Source of the DNA: Lolliginicoccus lacisalsi
GTDB taxonomy: Bacteria > Actinomycetota > Actinomycetes > Mycobacteriales > Mycobacteriaceae
Direction of reading: 5' to 3'
NCBI RefSeq assembly: GCF_014841105.1
Contig: NZ_JACYWE010000005.1
Span: 1-64,000, forward strand
DNA: 64,000 nucleotides
Within the stretch, counting starts at the first letter, position 1; each line of letters opens with the position of its first letter. Positions 1 through 8,659 of this stretch are shown one piece after another. The position numbers and the translations under genes are program-made. The notes below the pieces were generated by a model that made no database searches, was not told the DNA's origin, and worked only from the letters and a program-made list of their open reading frames with translations.

Positions 1-1370
1 CCGCAGGCGAGCGCGAGCCGCTGCAGCCGCGGCAACGTATCCCGGCAGCCAACGAACCCGAAGTTCAAGGTATCGCCGTAGCTCTCGCAGGTGATGTTCA
101 GCGGCCCGCCGTGCATGAGGAAGGACACCGGATACACCGAGGCGAGCCGGTTGCCCCGGAAGTACAGGGGCTGCTTGGGGCCGGGAACATTGGAGATGAC
201 GACATTGAAGCTCGGCGGGACGCCCTTGCTGAGGCCGAACTGGGCGAGGCCGGTCTGGATCAGCAGGGGCGAGCCGACGTAGGTCGTGTACGCGATGATC
301 GCGGCACGGGTCATGTTCTCCATCTGCTGCTTCGCCGCGCTGGTCGAGGCGACCACGGCCTTGAGGCGATCCTCGGCGCTGGCCTCGTCGGTGCCGAGCG
401 AGGCCAGCATTCCGCCGACCATGTTGCCGCCGCCCGGATCATCCTTGGGGCGGATGTTGACGGGCACGAAGGCGATCAGGGGCTTCTCCGGCAGCGCGTC
501 GATGCCCTGCAGGTAGGAGCGCAGTCCTCCGCCGCACACGGCGAGCACCACGTCATTGAGGGTGCAGCCGGCCGCGGAAGCGATCGTGCGGAGCCGGGCG
601 ATTTCGTACTGCTGGGTGGCGAAGCGCCGGTCGCGGCCGATCCGGCCGTTGAGGATGCCGCGGGGCGCCTGCAGCACGGTGACGATGTGATCGTCCTTGC
701 GGAACCGTGACCGCGATAGCCTGCCCAGGCCCTTGCCGATATCGCGCACCGACATCATGTGGCCGGCGACGGCGCTGACGAACGAGCCCTGGTCGGCGGC
801 GGAGTTGTCGGCCTCCCTCTTGCTCGAGGACTTGGGCCGCGGCCGCGGGGGCGGGATCTGGAAGAAGAATGGCTCCTCGGGCGCGTCGGGGGACTTGGAG
901 AACGACCGCATGAGCATCTTCACCGCGGTGTAGCCATCCACGAGGGAGTGGTGGACCTTGGTGTAGAGGATCAGGTTGCCCGATTCGTGGCCCTCGATGA
1001 TGTAGCACTCCCAGGGCGGGCGGCGGAAGTCCAGCGGCCGGCTGTGCAGCCGGGAGACGAGGACGCCCAGCTCGCGCTCGCCGCCGGGGCTGGGCAGCGC
1101 GGAGCGGCGCACGTGGTACATCGCATCGAACTCGGTGTCCACCACCCAGCGGTGCGCGGGGTTCTTGAGGAATCTCGGGGTGGCGAGCTTGCGGTTCCAC
1201 GGTGGTTGCACCGTGGTCATCTCCTGCAGCTCGTCGCGGATCTGCCGGCTCATGTCGCCGGCCGTGCCGTTGGTGATCTCGATCTCGATAAGGCCACCGA
1301 CATGCATCATCGAATCGGGGGATTCCATATAGAGGAACATCGAGTCGAGGGGAGAGAGCCACTTCGCCAT
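1..1370 (-). CDS. WS/DGAT-family wax ester synthase / diacylglycerol acyltransferase, partial
   Basis: Acyl-CoA-dependent O-acyltransferase that makes triacylglycerol or wax esters at the membrane. I read an uninterrupted frame from ATG 1370 (MAKWLSPLDS) to the window edge, 456 codons. The family signature HHSLVDG is at residues 140-146, with the catalytic His at 140-141. A conserved NVPGP segment and a PLNITCESYGD C-terminal block follow. Family members are about 460-480 residues, so only the last few residues are missing. A GAGAGGG stretch lies upstream of the start. Storage-lipid synthesis fits the neighbouring desaturase. Substrate preference cannot be read from the sequence. Confidence 0.93.
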   Translation of the reverse strand, partial: MAKWLSPLDSMFLYMESPDSMMHVGGLIEIEITNGTAGDMSRQIRDELQEMTTVQPPWNRKLATPRFLKNPAHRWVVDTEFDAMYHVRRSALPSPGGERELGVLVSRLHSRPLDFRRPPWECYIIEGHESGNLILYTKVHHSLVDGYTAVKMLMRSFSKSPDAPEEPFFFQIPPPRPRPKSSSKREADNSAADQGSFVSAVAGHMMSVRDIGKGLGRLSRSRFRKDDHIVTVLQAPRGILNGRIGRDRRFATQQYEIARLRTIASAAGCTLNDVVLAVCGGGLRSYLQGIDALPEKPLIAFVPVNIRPKDDPGGGNMVGGMLASLGTDEASAEDRLKAVVASTSAAKQQMENMTRAAIIAYTTYVGSPLLIQTGLAQFGLSKGVPPSFNVVISNVPGPKQPLYFRGNRLASVYPVSFLMHGGPLNITCESYGDTLNFGFVGCRDTLPRLQRLALAC

Positions 1371-1490
1371 TGCACCAACTTACCCTCTCGGGCGGGAGTT
1401 TTCGGCCCGAAGCCGCAGCACTCGCGTGGATTTCTCGCGCAACTGCAGCTGACGTCGCAGGCGCGCACCTTGACGAGCAGGTCATCGTGG

Positions 1491-1832
1491 ATGAATGAGG
1501 GCCGCGAGGACGTCGTCTTCCGCAGCCCCATTGCCCACCGCCCCTACGAGGGCCGCGAGATGGTGGCGCTGATCCTGGGCGCCGTCACCCAGGTCTTCGA
1601 GGACTTCGAGTACGAGAAGGAGATCTCCGACGGCGATGATCACGCGCTGGTGTTCCGCGCCCGCGTCGGCGACCTCGAGCTGCAGGGATGCGACTTCCTC
1701 CACGCCAACGCCGACGGGCTCATCGACGAGTTCACCGTGATGCTGCGCCCGTTGAAGGCCACCACCGCGTTCGCCGAGAAGATGGGCGTCATGTTCGCTG
1801 CCGCCATGCAGGAGAAGGGGGCAGGGCAGTGA
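1491..1832 (+). CDS. short NTF2/SnoaL-like protein, possibly N-terminally truncated
   Basis: 113 residues beginning MNEGREDVVFRSPIAHRPYEG. The segment DVVFRSPIAHRPYEG followed by alternating strands (YEKEISDGDDHALVFRARV, IDEFTVMLRP) is typical of the cone-shaped NTF2-like fold. In most such proteins this strand is preceded by about 20 residues of helix that are missing here. A TTG at 1470 in the same frame would restore only seven residues. There is no clear ribosome site. It may be a remnant, since the next reading frame is an alkB pseudogene. Ligand and activity are unknown. Confidence 0.55.
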   Translation: MNEGREDVVFRSPIAHRPYEGREMVALILGAVTQVFEDFEYEKEISDGDDHALVFRARVGDLELQGCDFLHANADGLIDEFTVMLRPLKATTAFAEKMGVMFAAAMQEKGAGQ

Positions 1833-2089
1833 GCGACGTCGAGCTCGCATAGCGCACGTGGCGCGACTCCTCTGACCGCTGGCGTTCCACATCCTCCTGC
1901 CGCTGCTCGACCTCGTGTTCGGGGCCGACGGCTGTTCCTGCCCGTGCAGTACGTCGTCCTGGCGCCGACCCTGTACGGCCGCTTCTTCATCGAGCACAAT
2001 CGCGGCCATCACGTGCGGGGGCCACGCCGGAGGAGCACGCGAGCTCACGGTTCATCGAAAGATGCTGGGGCTTCTGGCCGCACAGATAG
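1829..2089 (+). pseudogene. alkB: alkB alkane 1-monooxygenase remnant (internal deletion plus frameshift)
   Basis: Three pieces of an AlkB-type non-haem di-iron alkane hydroxylase lie in consecutive frames. From 1882 a piece reads AFHILLPLLDLVFGADG, like the membrane segment before the first His box. From about 1944 another frame reads VVLAPTLYGRFFIEHNRGHH, the second His box. After one missing base near 2018 the next frame reads ATPEEHASSRF and stops at 2089. The roughly 100 residues that normally lie between the first two pieces, including the first His box, are absent, as is everything after ATPEEHASSR. A GTG at 1829 overlapping the previous stop may be the old start, followed by a stop at 1850. 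It cannot encode an active enzyme. Confidence 0.8.
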
Positions 2090-2102
2090 CGGCACAGCAC
2101 GA

Positions 2103-2139
2103 ACCGCGCGCGAGCCAGGGGGACTGGCTCGCGCGCGGT
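2103..2139 (-). terminator. perfect 16-bp stem-loop after the desaturase operon
   Basis: Arms at 2103-2118 and 2124-2139 are perfectly complementary (ACCGCGCGCGAGCCAG and its reverse complement) around a 5-nt loop. It lies 16 bp past the desaturase stop, as expected of a terminator for the minus-strand operon. There is no clear U-tract, which is common for actinobacterial terminators. Confidence 0.75.
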
Positions 2140-2154
2140 GCGCGTCGAAGCGGA

Positions 2155-3318
2155 CTAGGCGGCAACCTTCGCCGGGGTCCGGGTACCGAACTGGGCACTG
2201 ATGACCTTCGCCGGGGCCGACTTGACCTTGCTACCGAAATCGTTCGGCAGGGACAGCCGGATGACCTTCTTCCACGCGGAGGCGACCTGCTTGGGCAGCG
2301 GCCCGCTGACGTAGTTGAGGTTGTAGCGGTCGAACACCTCGCGCACCTGCGGAGCGATCTCCTGGTAGCGGTTGCTCGGCAGGTCCGGGAACAGGTGGTG
2401 CTCGATCTGGAACGACAGGTTGCCGGTCATGAAGTGCGTGAGCTTGCCGCCGGAGATGTTCGCGGAGCCGAGCATCTGTCGCAGGTACCACTCTCCCTTG
2501 GTCTCGCCGTCGATGGAGGCCTTCTCGTAGGTCGCCACGCCCTCGGGGAAGTGCCCGCACATGATCACCGAGTGGGTCCACCAGTTGCGCATCAGGTTGG
2601 CGACGACGTTCGCGGCGAAGGTGGTGGGCGCCGAGGGGCCGGAGAGCAGCGGGTGCACCAGGTAGTCCTTGGTGGCCTGCTTGCGGATCTTGGCGAGCAC
2701 GCCCTTCTTCTTGCGGTCGAACTCCTCCTTGGGGATCCGGCCCTTCATGTCCTTGCCGATCTCGAGGTCATAGGCAGCGATGCCGTACTCGAAGACGCAT
2801 GCGTTGATGAAGTTCCACAGCGGCTGGGCGAGGTAGAACGGCATCCACTTCTGGCCCTCGTCGACGCGCATGGTGCCGTAGCCGAGGTCGTCGTCCTTGC
2901 CGATGACGTTGGTGTAGGTGTGGTGCAGCTCGTTGTGGGAGTGCTTCCACATCTCGGCCGGCGAGGCGTTGTCCCACTCCCAGGTGGTGGAGTGGATCTG
3001 GGGGTCGCGCATCCAGTCCCACTGGCCGTGCATGACGTTGTGGCCGATCTCCATGTTCTCGATGATCTTCGCGATGCCGAGGCCCGCGGTGCCGATCAGC
3101 CATGCCGGCGGGAACAGCGAGACCAGCAGCACCCCGCGGCTGCCGAGCTCGAGGTAGCGCTGGAACTTGATCACCGAGCGGATGTAGGCGGCGTCGCGCT
3201 CGCCGCGGGTATCGAGGACCTGCTGGCGGATCGCATCGAGCTCGCGGCCGATGTTCTCGATGTCGGCGGCGGTGAGGTGGGCGATCGCGTTGTTGGGCTT
3301 CTTCTGGATGACAGTCAT
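2155..3318 (-). CDS. desA3: DesA3-type acyl-CoA/fatty acid desaturase
   Basis: 387-residue membrane-bound di-iron desaturase that puts a cis double bond into saturated acyl chains. The three His boxes are visible: HNVMH (93-97), HNELHH (128-133) and QIEHHLF (304-310). A hydrophobic region around 62-82 precedes the first box. Length and boxes match the mycobacterial DesA3 (Rv3229c) class, a stearoyl-CoA delta-9 desaturase. The next gene upstream, 12 bp away on the same strand, is the ferredoxin-reductase-type electron donor seen in that pair (Rv3230c), so the two form an operon. Delta-9 specificity is inferred from the family. Confidence 0.93.
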   Translation of the reverse strand: MTVIQKKPNNAIAHLTAADIENIGRELDAIRQQVLDTRGERDAAYIRSVIKFQRYLELGSRGVLLVSLFPPAWLIGTAGLGIAKIIENMEIGHNVMHGQWDWMRDPQIHSTTWEWDNASPAEMWKHSHNELHHTYTNVIGKDDDLGYGTMRVDEGQKWMPFYLAQPLWNFINACVFEYGIAAYDLEIGKDMKGRIPKEEFDRKKKGVLAKIRKQATKDYLVHPLLSGPSAPTTFAANVVANLMRNWWTHSVIMCGHFPEGVATYEKASIDGETKGEWYLRQMLGSANISGGKLTHFMTGNLSFQIEHHLFPDLPSNRYQEIAPQVREVFDRYNLNYVSGPLPKQVASAWKKVIRLSLPNDFGSKVKSAPAKVISAQFGTRTPAKVAA

Positions 3319-3330
3319 GTCAGATAGTCC

Positions 3331-4422
3331 TTATACGTCGAGGGTGCAGGGGCCCGCGGCGGCGGACACGCAGGTCTGGATGAGGACGCCGTCGCCCTCG
3401 GAGGCCGAGGTGATCTCACCGTTGCGGAGGTCGCGGACCACACCGTTGCGCAGCGGGATGACGCAGCCGAAGCACACGCCCATCCGGCAGCCCGACGGCA
3501 TGAGCACGCCCGCGGACTCCCCGGCATCGAGCAGGGACTCGGAGGCCTCCGCCTCGACGGTGGTGCCAGCCCGCTCGTAGGTGACGGTGCCGCCCTCGCC
3601 CACGACGATCGGGGTGATGCGGAACCGCTCGGTGTGCAGCTTGTCGGCGATGCCGAGCTCCGTCCAGTGCTGCTCGATGCCATCGAGGAGCCCGGCCGGG
3701 CCGCACGCCCATGCCTCGCGCTCAGCAAGGTCGGGAACGAGCGCGTTCAGCTCCTCGATGCCGAGGCGGCCTGCGGTGGTGGTGTGGCGCTCGATCAGCG
3801 TGATGCGACCCTGGCGGTGCAGGGAGCGAAGCTCCGGGCCGAAAATCGCGTCGTCGGCGGTGGGCGCGGAATGCACCACGACCACGTCCTCGAGGCGATC
3901 GACCGCATTGCGCAGCATGCCCATCACCGGGGTGATGCCGCTGCCCGCGGTGACGAACAGGGCCTTCGCGGGAAGCTCGGCGCCGAGGGTGAAGTCGCCG
4001 GCGGCGTGGTCGAGGTGGACGATCGTGCCCTCGGTCGCGCGGTGCACGAGGTGGTTGCTGACCGTGCCGCCCTCGATCGCCTTGACGGTGATGGAGATGC
4101 ACCCATCAGCACGGTCGATCGAGGAGGTCAGCGAGTAGGTGCGCCACTGCCGGACGCCGTCGACGTCGATGCCGATGCGGGCGTACTGGCCAGGAGCGTG
4201 GGGCCGCCAGTCGCGGCCAGGCTTGATGACGACGGTCACTGCGTCGGCGGTCTCGCGGTGGATGGCGGTGATCCGTCCGCGCAGCGCCGAGCCGGACCGC
4301 AGCGGCGCGACCAGATCGAGGTAGTCCGAGGGCAGCAACGGCGTGGTTGCCAGCTCGGCCAGCCTGATCAGCCGGTCACGCAGGGTGCCGGGTGCGAGTG
4401 TTTTCGGAGCCCGTGTTGTCAT
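3331..4422 (-). CDS. ferredoxin reductase-like oxidoreductase, electron donor of the desaturase
   Basis: 363 residues from ATG 4422. The start is chosen for the purine-rich GAGAGGGGAGG just upstream; an ATG at 4440 is possible. Domains run in order: FAD-binding barrel (about 45-150, with RTYSL at 94-98), NAD(P)H-binding domain (about 155-250, GSGITPVMGML), and a C-terminal plant-type 2Fe-2S domain with Cys 312, 317, 320 and 351. It carries electrons from NAD(P)H through FAD and the iron-sulphur centre to the desaturase encoded immediately downstream. The pairing mirrors Rv3230c/Rv3229c. Confidence 0.92.
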   Translation of the reverse strand: MTTRAPKTLAPGTLRDRLIRLAELATTPLLPSDYLDLVAPLRSGSALRGRITAIHRETADAVTVVIKPGRDWRPHAPGQYARIGIDVDGVRQWRTYSLTSSIDRADGCISITVKAIEGGTVSNHLVHRATEGTIVHLDHAAGDFTLGAELPAKALFVTAGSGITPVMGMLRNAVDRLEDVVVVHSAPTADDAIFGPELRSLHRQGRITLIERHTTTAGRLGIEELNALVPDLAEREAWACGPAGLLDGIEQHWTELGIADKLHTERFRITPIVVGEGGTVTYERAGTTVEAEASESLLDAGESAGVLMPSGCRMGVCFGCVIPLRNGVVRDLRNGEITSASEGDGVLIQTCVSAAAGPCTLDV

Positions 4423-4507
4423 GCCTCCCCTCTCGCGCATCTGGGGTATAAACTCTTGTCCATGAGACGTGCACTCGATCTAGCTTTTTATGCGCTGAGT
4501 ACAAATA
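4423..4507. promoter_or_regulatory. divergent promoter region between the desaturase operon and the PucR-type regulator
   Basis: 85 bp separate two divergent starts. The region is clearly richer in A/T than its surroundings, with TATAAA at about 4446-4451 and a TTTTTATGC tract near 4486. Both transcripts must start here. I cannot define -35/-10 pairs with confidence. The PucR-type gene may be translated with almost no leader. Confidence 0.45.
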
Positions 4508-5752
4508 GTGCCTCGCAGCAGTGAGGGTCGCGACCCCGGACGCGTTACCGGGCTCGATCTCGACCCCCGCATCGTCGACGCGCTGCAAGCCAGCCTGCCC
4601 CGCTACGCCGAGCTGACCGTCAGCGCCGTCACCGTCGAGGTCCCGTCCTACACCCGCGCCTTCCGCGGGCGCATGGGCCGCAACATCGAGAACGCCGTCC
4701 GCATGGCCCTCGGCGCGCTCGTCCAGATCGCTGCCCGCCCCGCCGACTCCGACCAGAGCTCGCCCCTGCCCGCGGCCCTCGACGCCGCCTACGAGCTCGG
4801 CAGGGGAGAAGCCCGCAACGGACGCTCCATGGACGCCCTCCTCGCCGCCTACCGCGTCGGAGCCCGCGCCTCCTGGCGCGCCATCGCCAACACCGCCGTC
4901 GAGGGCGGACTGCCCGCCGCCACCGTCGCCCGCTTCGCCGAGCTCGCGTTCGCCTTCATCGACGAGCTCTCCGCCGCCAGCAGCGCCGGCCACGCCGACG
5001 AGCGCGCCACCACCGGCCGCGTCCGCGAGCACTACCTCGACCAGCTCGGCCGCCACCTGCTAGCCGGAAAGCCCGAGGAAGTGCTGCTCGCCAGCGCCGA
5101 GCGCGCGAACTGGCAACCCCCAGCCACCCTCACCGCCGTCCTGCTGCCCCTCGCGCAATCCCGCGGCCTCGCCTCCCGCTTCACCCAGTCCGCCCTCCAG
5201 CTGACCGACGACCTGCCGGGCATCGAGGCCCCCGGCTCGCACACCGTGCTGCTCGTGCCAGACATGGATGGTCGCAAGCGCGCCGACCTGCTCGCATTGC
5301 TCCACGACCGGCCCGCCATCATCGGCCCCGCCCGGCCCTGGGCCAGCGTCGCTGCCTCCTACCAGCGCGCCCTGCGCACCCTGGACCCCCTCCCCGCCAC
5401 CCGCACCGGCCCCACCGACACCGAGGATCACCTCGTCGAGCTGATCCTCGCCGCCGACCCCGAGGCCACCGCCGACCTGCGCCGACGCGCCCTTGCCCCA
5501 CTCGACGACCTGCGCGGCACCACCGCCGACCGGCTCGGCGAGACACTGCGCGCCTGGCTGCTGCGCCAGGGCCAGCGCGACACCGTCGCCGCCGACCTGT
5601 TCGTCCACCCCCAGACCGTGCGCTACCGCATGAACCAGATCCGCGAGATCTACGGCGACGCCCTCGCCGACCCCCGCGTTGTGCTTGAGCTCATCCTGGC
5701 GCTCTCGGCTCCTGGTGTTGGCGGTACTTCCGGCGTGCCGGGGGCGGAGTGA
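4508..5752 (+). CDS. PucR/CdaR-type helix-turn-helix transcriptional regulator
   Basis: 414 residues from GTG 4508. The N-terminal half is helical and Ala/Arg-rich, as in the RsbT-antagonist-like domain of PucR-type regulators. The C-terminal 55 residues carry the family helix-turn-helix, recognisable from TVAADLFVHPQTVRYRMNQI and the closing LADPRVVLELILAL. It is transcribed away from the desaturase/reductase pair across 85 bp, so it is the obvious candidate regulator of that operon. This is inferred from position only. The effector is unknown. Confidence 0.85.
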   Translation: MPRSSEGRDPGRVTGLDLDPRIVDALQASLPRYAELTVSAVTVEVPSYTRAFRGRMGRNIENAVRMALGALVQIAARPADSDQSSPLPAALDAAYELGRGEARNGRSMDALLAAYRVGARASWRAIANTAVEGGLPAATVARFAELAFAFIDELSAASSAGHADERATTGRVREHYLDQLGRHLLAGKPEEVLLASAERANWQPPATLTAVLLPLAQSRGLASRFTQSALQLTDDLPGIEAPGSHTVLLVPDMDGRKRADLLALLHDRPAIIGPARPWASVAASYQRALRTLDPLPATRTGPTDTEDHLVELILAADPEATADLRRRALAPLDDLRGTTADRLGETLRAWLLRQGQRDTVAADLFVHPQTVRYRMNQIREIYGDALADPRVVLELILALSAPGVGGTSGVPGAE

Positions 5753-5923
5753 CGGTTCACTCGCCCAGAGTGGAAACTTTCCCCGGCTGGAGCGGGAATA
5801 GTCTCCACTAGGGAGGGGCGCGGGGCCAGCTCGCCTCGTGGCCCGCGCCGACCGGCGCGCCGCAACCGGCCCCGCGATGAACCGGACCGTGCCGAACGGG
5901 CCACGAACTGATTGAATCGAGCC

Positions 5924-6373
5924 ATGACCGATGACACGCAGGTAGTGCAGGCAAGCCGGATCATCAATGCGCCCGCGGCTCGGATCTTCGAGCTCATCGC
6001 GGATCCCGCGCAGCAGCCGAGCTGGGATGGCAACGACAATCTCGTCGAGGCGCCCGGCGGCCAGCGGGTGCGGGCGGTCGGGGACATGTTCACGATGACC
6101 ACGACCAAGGGCAATGTGCGGGAGAACCACGTCGTCGAGTTCACCGAGGGCCGGCTGATCGCCTGGGCCCCGGCGGAGACGGGCAAGCCTCCCTTCGGCC
6201 ACCTGTGGCGGTGGGAGGTGGAACCGCTGGGCGACAACGAGTCCCGCGTCACCCACACCTATGACTGGTCGCGGCTCACCGATGAGTCACGGTTCCCCCG
6301 CGCCCGAGCCACCACGAGCGCTAGCCTCGCAGCTTCACTGGATCGGCTCGCCGGGATAACCGAGACGCGATGA
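5924..6373 (+). CDS. SRPBCC-family (polyketide cyclase/START-like) protein
   Basis: 149 residues from ATG 5924; an ATG at 5912 is also in frame. The opening ASRIINAPAARIFELIADP and the WDGNDNLVEAPGG segment are the standard N-terminal strand and helix of the SRPBCC fold. The later RVTHTYDWSRL strand fits the same fold. Such proteins bind hydrophobic ligands in a deep cavity, but nothing here indicates which. Its stop overlaps the ATG of the following alpha/beta hydrolase (ATGA at 6370-6373), so the two are co-translated. The 171 bp upstream (5753-5923) hold no gene. Confidence 0.8.
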   Translation: MTDDTQVVQASRIINAPAARIFELIADPAQQPSWDGNDNLVEAPGGQRVRAVGDMFTMTTTKGNVRENHVVEFTEGRLIAWAPAETGKPPFGHLWRWEVEPLGDNESRVTHTYDWSRLTDESRFPRARATTSASLAASLDRLAGITETR

Positions 6374-7212
6374 CTGATCCCGAGTGGTTCCGCCGTGCTC
6401 TCGATGCTCCCGTGGATACGGGCACGGTGCGCGTCGAGGGCGTGGACATCGCCTATCGAGCGTGGGGGCGCGTGGGCGATCGCATGGTGGCGCTGGTGCA
6501 TGGCGCAGCGGCGAACGCGCACTGGTGGGACCACATCGGGCCAGCGCTCGCGCAGGGCCACAGGGTCGTGGCACTGAGCTTGTCCGGTCATGGTGATAGC
6601 GGCCGTCGCTCGAGCTATAGCTACGCGCTGTGGGCACGCGAGGTCGCTGCTCTGCTGGAAGGCTGCGATCAGCCGATCGTCGTCGCCCACAGCATGGGGG
6701 GACGGGTGGCGTACCACCTCGCGGCGCAGCGGCCAGGCCTCGGCGGCATCGCGTTCATCGATACCGGCTTCGCGGGGATGCCCAATGCTGCTTCCCGGGC
6801 TGTCTTCGCTGACCTCGCCGCGCGGCCGAGCCGGTCCTACCGCACGAGGGAGGAGGCGGTCGCGGCGTTCCGCCCGTTCGGCTCGACCGCGCCGATCGCC
6901 GATCACTTGCAGCGCCACATCGGCGGGCATTCGGTGAGGCGCGTGCCGGAAGGGTGGTCGTGGAAGTTCGATCCGGCGGTCTTCCACGCCTTGACATTGC
7001 CGCACGCGGTGAGCGGCCCGGTGCTCGCGCCAGCGGCGTTGCTGCGGGCGGGGCACGGATCCGTCGTGATCAAGGAGGTCCTCGAGGCGACGCGGCTGGT
7101 GCTGCCGAGCGATTCCGTGTTCGAGACGATCCCCGGCTCGGGCCATCACGTGATGCTCGATGCGCCGCTGGAGCTCGTGGCGTGGTTGCGCGATCTGATC
7201 CGGGCCTGGTGA
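6370..7212 (+). CDS. alpha/beta hydrolase
   Basis: 280 residues. The oxyanion loop is VHGAAANAHWW (43-53). The nucleophile elbow is AHSMGG, with Ser108. A C-terminal GSGHH near 256-260 supplies the catalytic His. Length and motif spacing are those of soluble esterase/epoxide hydrolase-type enzymes. It overlaps the SRPBCC gene by four bases. The pair could bind and cleave a hydrophobic ester or lactone, but the substrate is unknown. Confidence 0.88.
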   Translation: MTDPEWFRRALDAPVDTGTVRVEGVDIAYRAWGRVGDRMVALVHGAAANAHWWDHIGPALAQGHRVVALSLSGHGDSGRRSSYSYALWAREVAALLEGCDQPIVVAHSMGGRVAYHLAAQRPGLGGIAFIDTGFAGMPNAASRAVFADLAARPSRSYRTREEAVAAFRPFGSTAPIADHLQRHIGGHSVRRVPEGWSWKFDPAVFHALTLPHAVSGPVLAPAALLRAGHGSVVIKEVLEATRLVLPSDSVFETIPGSGHHVMLDAPLELVAWLRDLIRAW

Positions 7213-7266
7213 CCCCTGCACCTGACCCCCTGCGAACCCGCGCGCCCGCCTGCTTGAATAGCACCC

Positions 7267-7971
7267 ATGACCGCGCAGGACGTGATCACCAGCCTCGAGG
7301 CGCATCGGTCGGAGGCCGGGCTCGCCACCATCCGCAAGCGCCTCGCCCCCGCCGAGCCCGCGATCGGCCTGCGGATGGGTGACCTGTTCGCCATCGCGAA
7401 GGAGCACGCGGGCCTCCCGCTCGGGGAGGTGCAGCAATTGCTCAATCATCCCGCGTACGAGCCGCGCTTGGCCGGGTTCTGCATCCTCGACTTCAAGGCT
7501 CGCCGCAAGCTCGACGGCCCGCAGCGCGAGGAGCTCTACCGCTGCTACCTCGACAATCACCACCGCATCACCACCTGGGACATGGTGGACCGGGCAGCTC
7601 CCCGCGTGATCGGCGGCTTTCTCGCCGGAGGACCTCTTGAGCCATTGCGCCAGCTCGCGGTCTCGTCCGAGCCGCTGCGCCGCCGCACCGCGATCACCGC
7701 GCCCTTGTTCTTCGTGCGCTCCGGCTCCGACGAGGATCTCGCTGGATCGCTGCGCATTGCCGCGATGCTGGCCCAGGACCCGGAGCCCGTCGTGCACAAC
7801 GCTGTCGGGCTCTTCCTCAAGCACGCCACGGGCCGGGTGCCCGCCGGCGTGCGCGCCCTGCTCGAGGAGCGTGCCGCATTGATGCCCCGTCCCGGACTGC
7901 GCCTTGCCGTCGAGAAGCTCGATCCGACTGAGCGCAAGTACTTTCTCGACGCCCACCGCCGTCTCCGCTAG
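7267..7971 (+). CDS. DNA alkylation repair protein, AlkD-like HEAT-repeat family
   Basis: 234 residues made of stacked helical repeats. Family hallmarks are the N-terminal GLRMGDLFAIAKEH, the segment LNHPAYEPRLAGFCILDF, and TTWDMVDRAAPRVIG, equivalent to the NWDLVD region of the AlkD fold. AlkD proteins excise 3- and 7-alkylpurines without base flipping. It lies 54 bp after the hydrolase. A second, divergent member of the family is at 49898-50581. Confidence 0.85.
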   Translation: MTAQDVITSLEAHRSEAGLATIRKRLAPAEPAIGLRMGDLFAIAKEHAGLPLGEVQQLLNHPAYEPRLAGFCILDFKARRKLDGPQREELYRCYLDNHHRITTWDMVDRAAPRVIGGFLAGGPLEPLRQLAVSSEPLRRRTAITAPLFFVRSGSDEDLAGSLRIAAMLAQDPEPVVHNAVGLFLKHATGRVPAGVRALLEERAALMPRPGLRLAVEKLDPTERKYFLDAHRRLR

Positions 7972-8025
7972 CATGCGCGGCGCATAGGATCAGGCGGGCA
8001 GGTCCCGTTCGAACGAGGAGGTGCC

Positions 8026-8655
8026 GTGGCTGGCGCACCGAGCCAGCGTCCCCGCGCCGCTCATCTCGGCCCGGATCGGCGGCGCCCGCAGATCCTGGAC
8101 GCGGCGCTGGGGATCGCGGTCTCCGACGGGGTGAGCGCAGTGACGATCAGGGCTGTGGCGGACCGCCTCGATGTGACCCGGCCCGTGGTGTACTCGTGCT
8201 TCGACGACCGGGTGGAGCTGATCGATGCGCTGCTTGATCGGGAGTCGCAGGTGCTGCTCGCCTCGACCCTCGACGCGCTCGCAGCTTCCGGACGGGCGGC
8301 GCAGGACCCGGAGGATGCGTTCGTGCGGGGCTACCAGGCGTTGTTGCGCGCGGGCGCCGCGCATGCTGATTCGTGGCGACTGACGTTCTCCCGCGCGCGG
8401 GAGCCGGAGGTTGCGGATCGCTTCGCTGCGGCGCGCGCCGAGGTGGCAGCGGCGGCCCGCGCCCAGCTCGCCCCGATGCTTCGGGCGCGGGCCACCCCGG
8501 ACCTCGAGCGCAAGCTCCCCGTTCTCGTTGAGCTCTTCATCTCGTCCTGCGAGGCGGCGATGCGGTCCCTGCTTGATGAGCCCGCCACATGGTCTCCCGA
8601 TGAGCTCGGGGAGCTGTATGGGCATGCGATGTGGCGGGCCTTCAGCAAGGTCTGA
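8026..8655 (+). CDS. TetR-family transcriptional regulator
   Basis: 209 residues from GTG 8026, preceded by GAGGAGG. The N-terminal DNA-binding helix-turn-helix is clear (RRPQILDAALGIA, then VTIRAVADRLDVTRPVVYSCF, ending in the typical aromatic at the recognition-helix end). The C-terminal helical domain is the ligand pocket. It ends four bases before the stop of the convergent acyl-CoA dehydrogenase gene. TetR regulators are often paired with such genes, but I see no operator that proves it. Confidence 0.9.
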   Translation: MAGAPSQRPRAAHLGPDRRRPQILDAALGIAVSDGVSAVTIRAVADRLDVTRPVVYSCFDDRVELIDALLDRESQVLLASTLDALAASGRAAQDPEDAFVRGYQALLRAGAAHADSWRLTFSRAREPEVADRFAAARAEVAAAARAQLAPMLRARATPDLERKLPVLVELFISSCEAAMRSLLDEPATWSPDELGELYGHAMWRAFSKV

Positions 8656-8659
8656 TCCG

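Noticed and set aside
1915-3327. 470-codon open frame opposite the desaturase
   Set aside because: It is the antisense shadow of a strongly supported gene in GC-rich DNA, with low-complexity composition and no family features.
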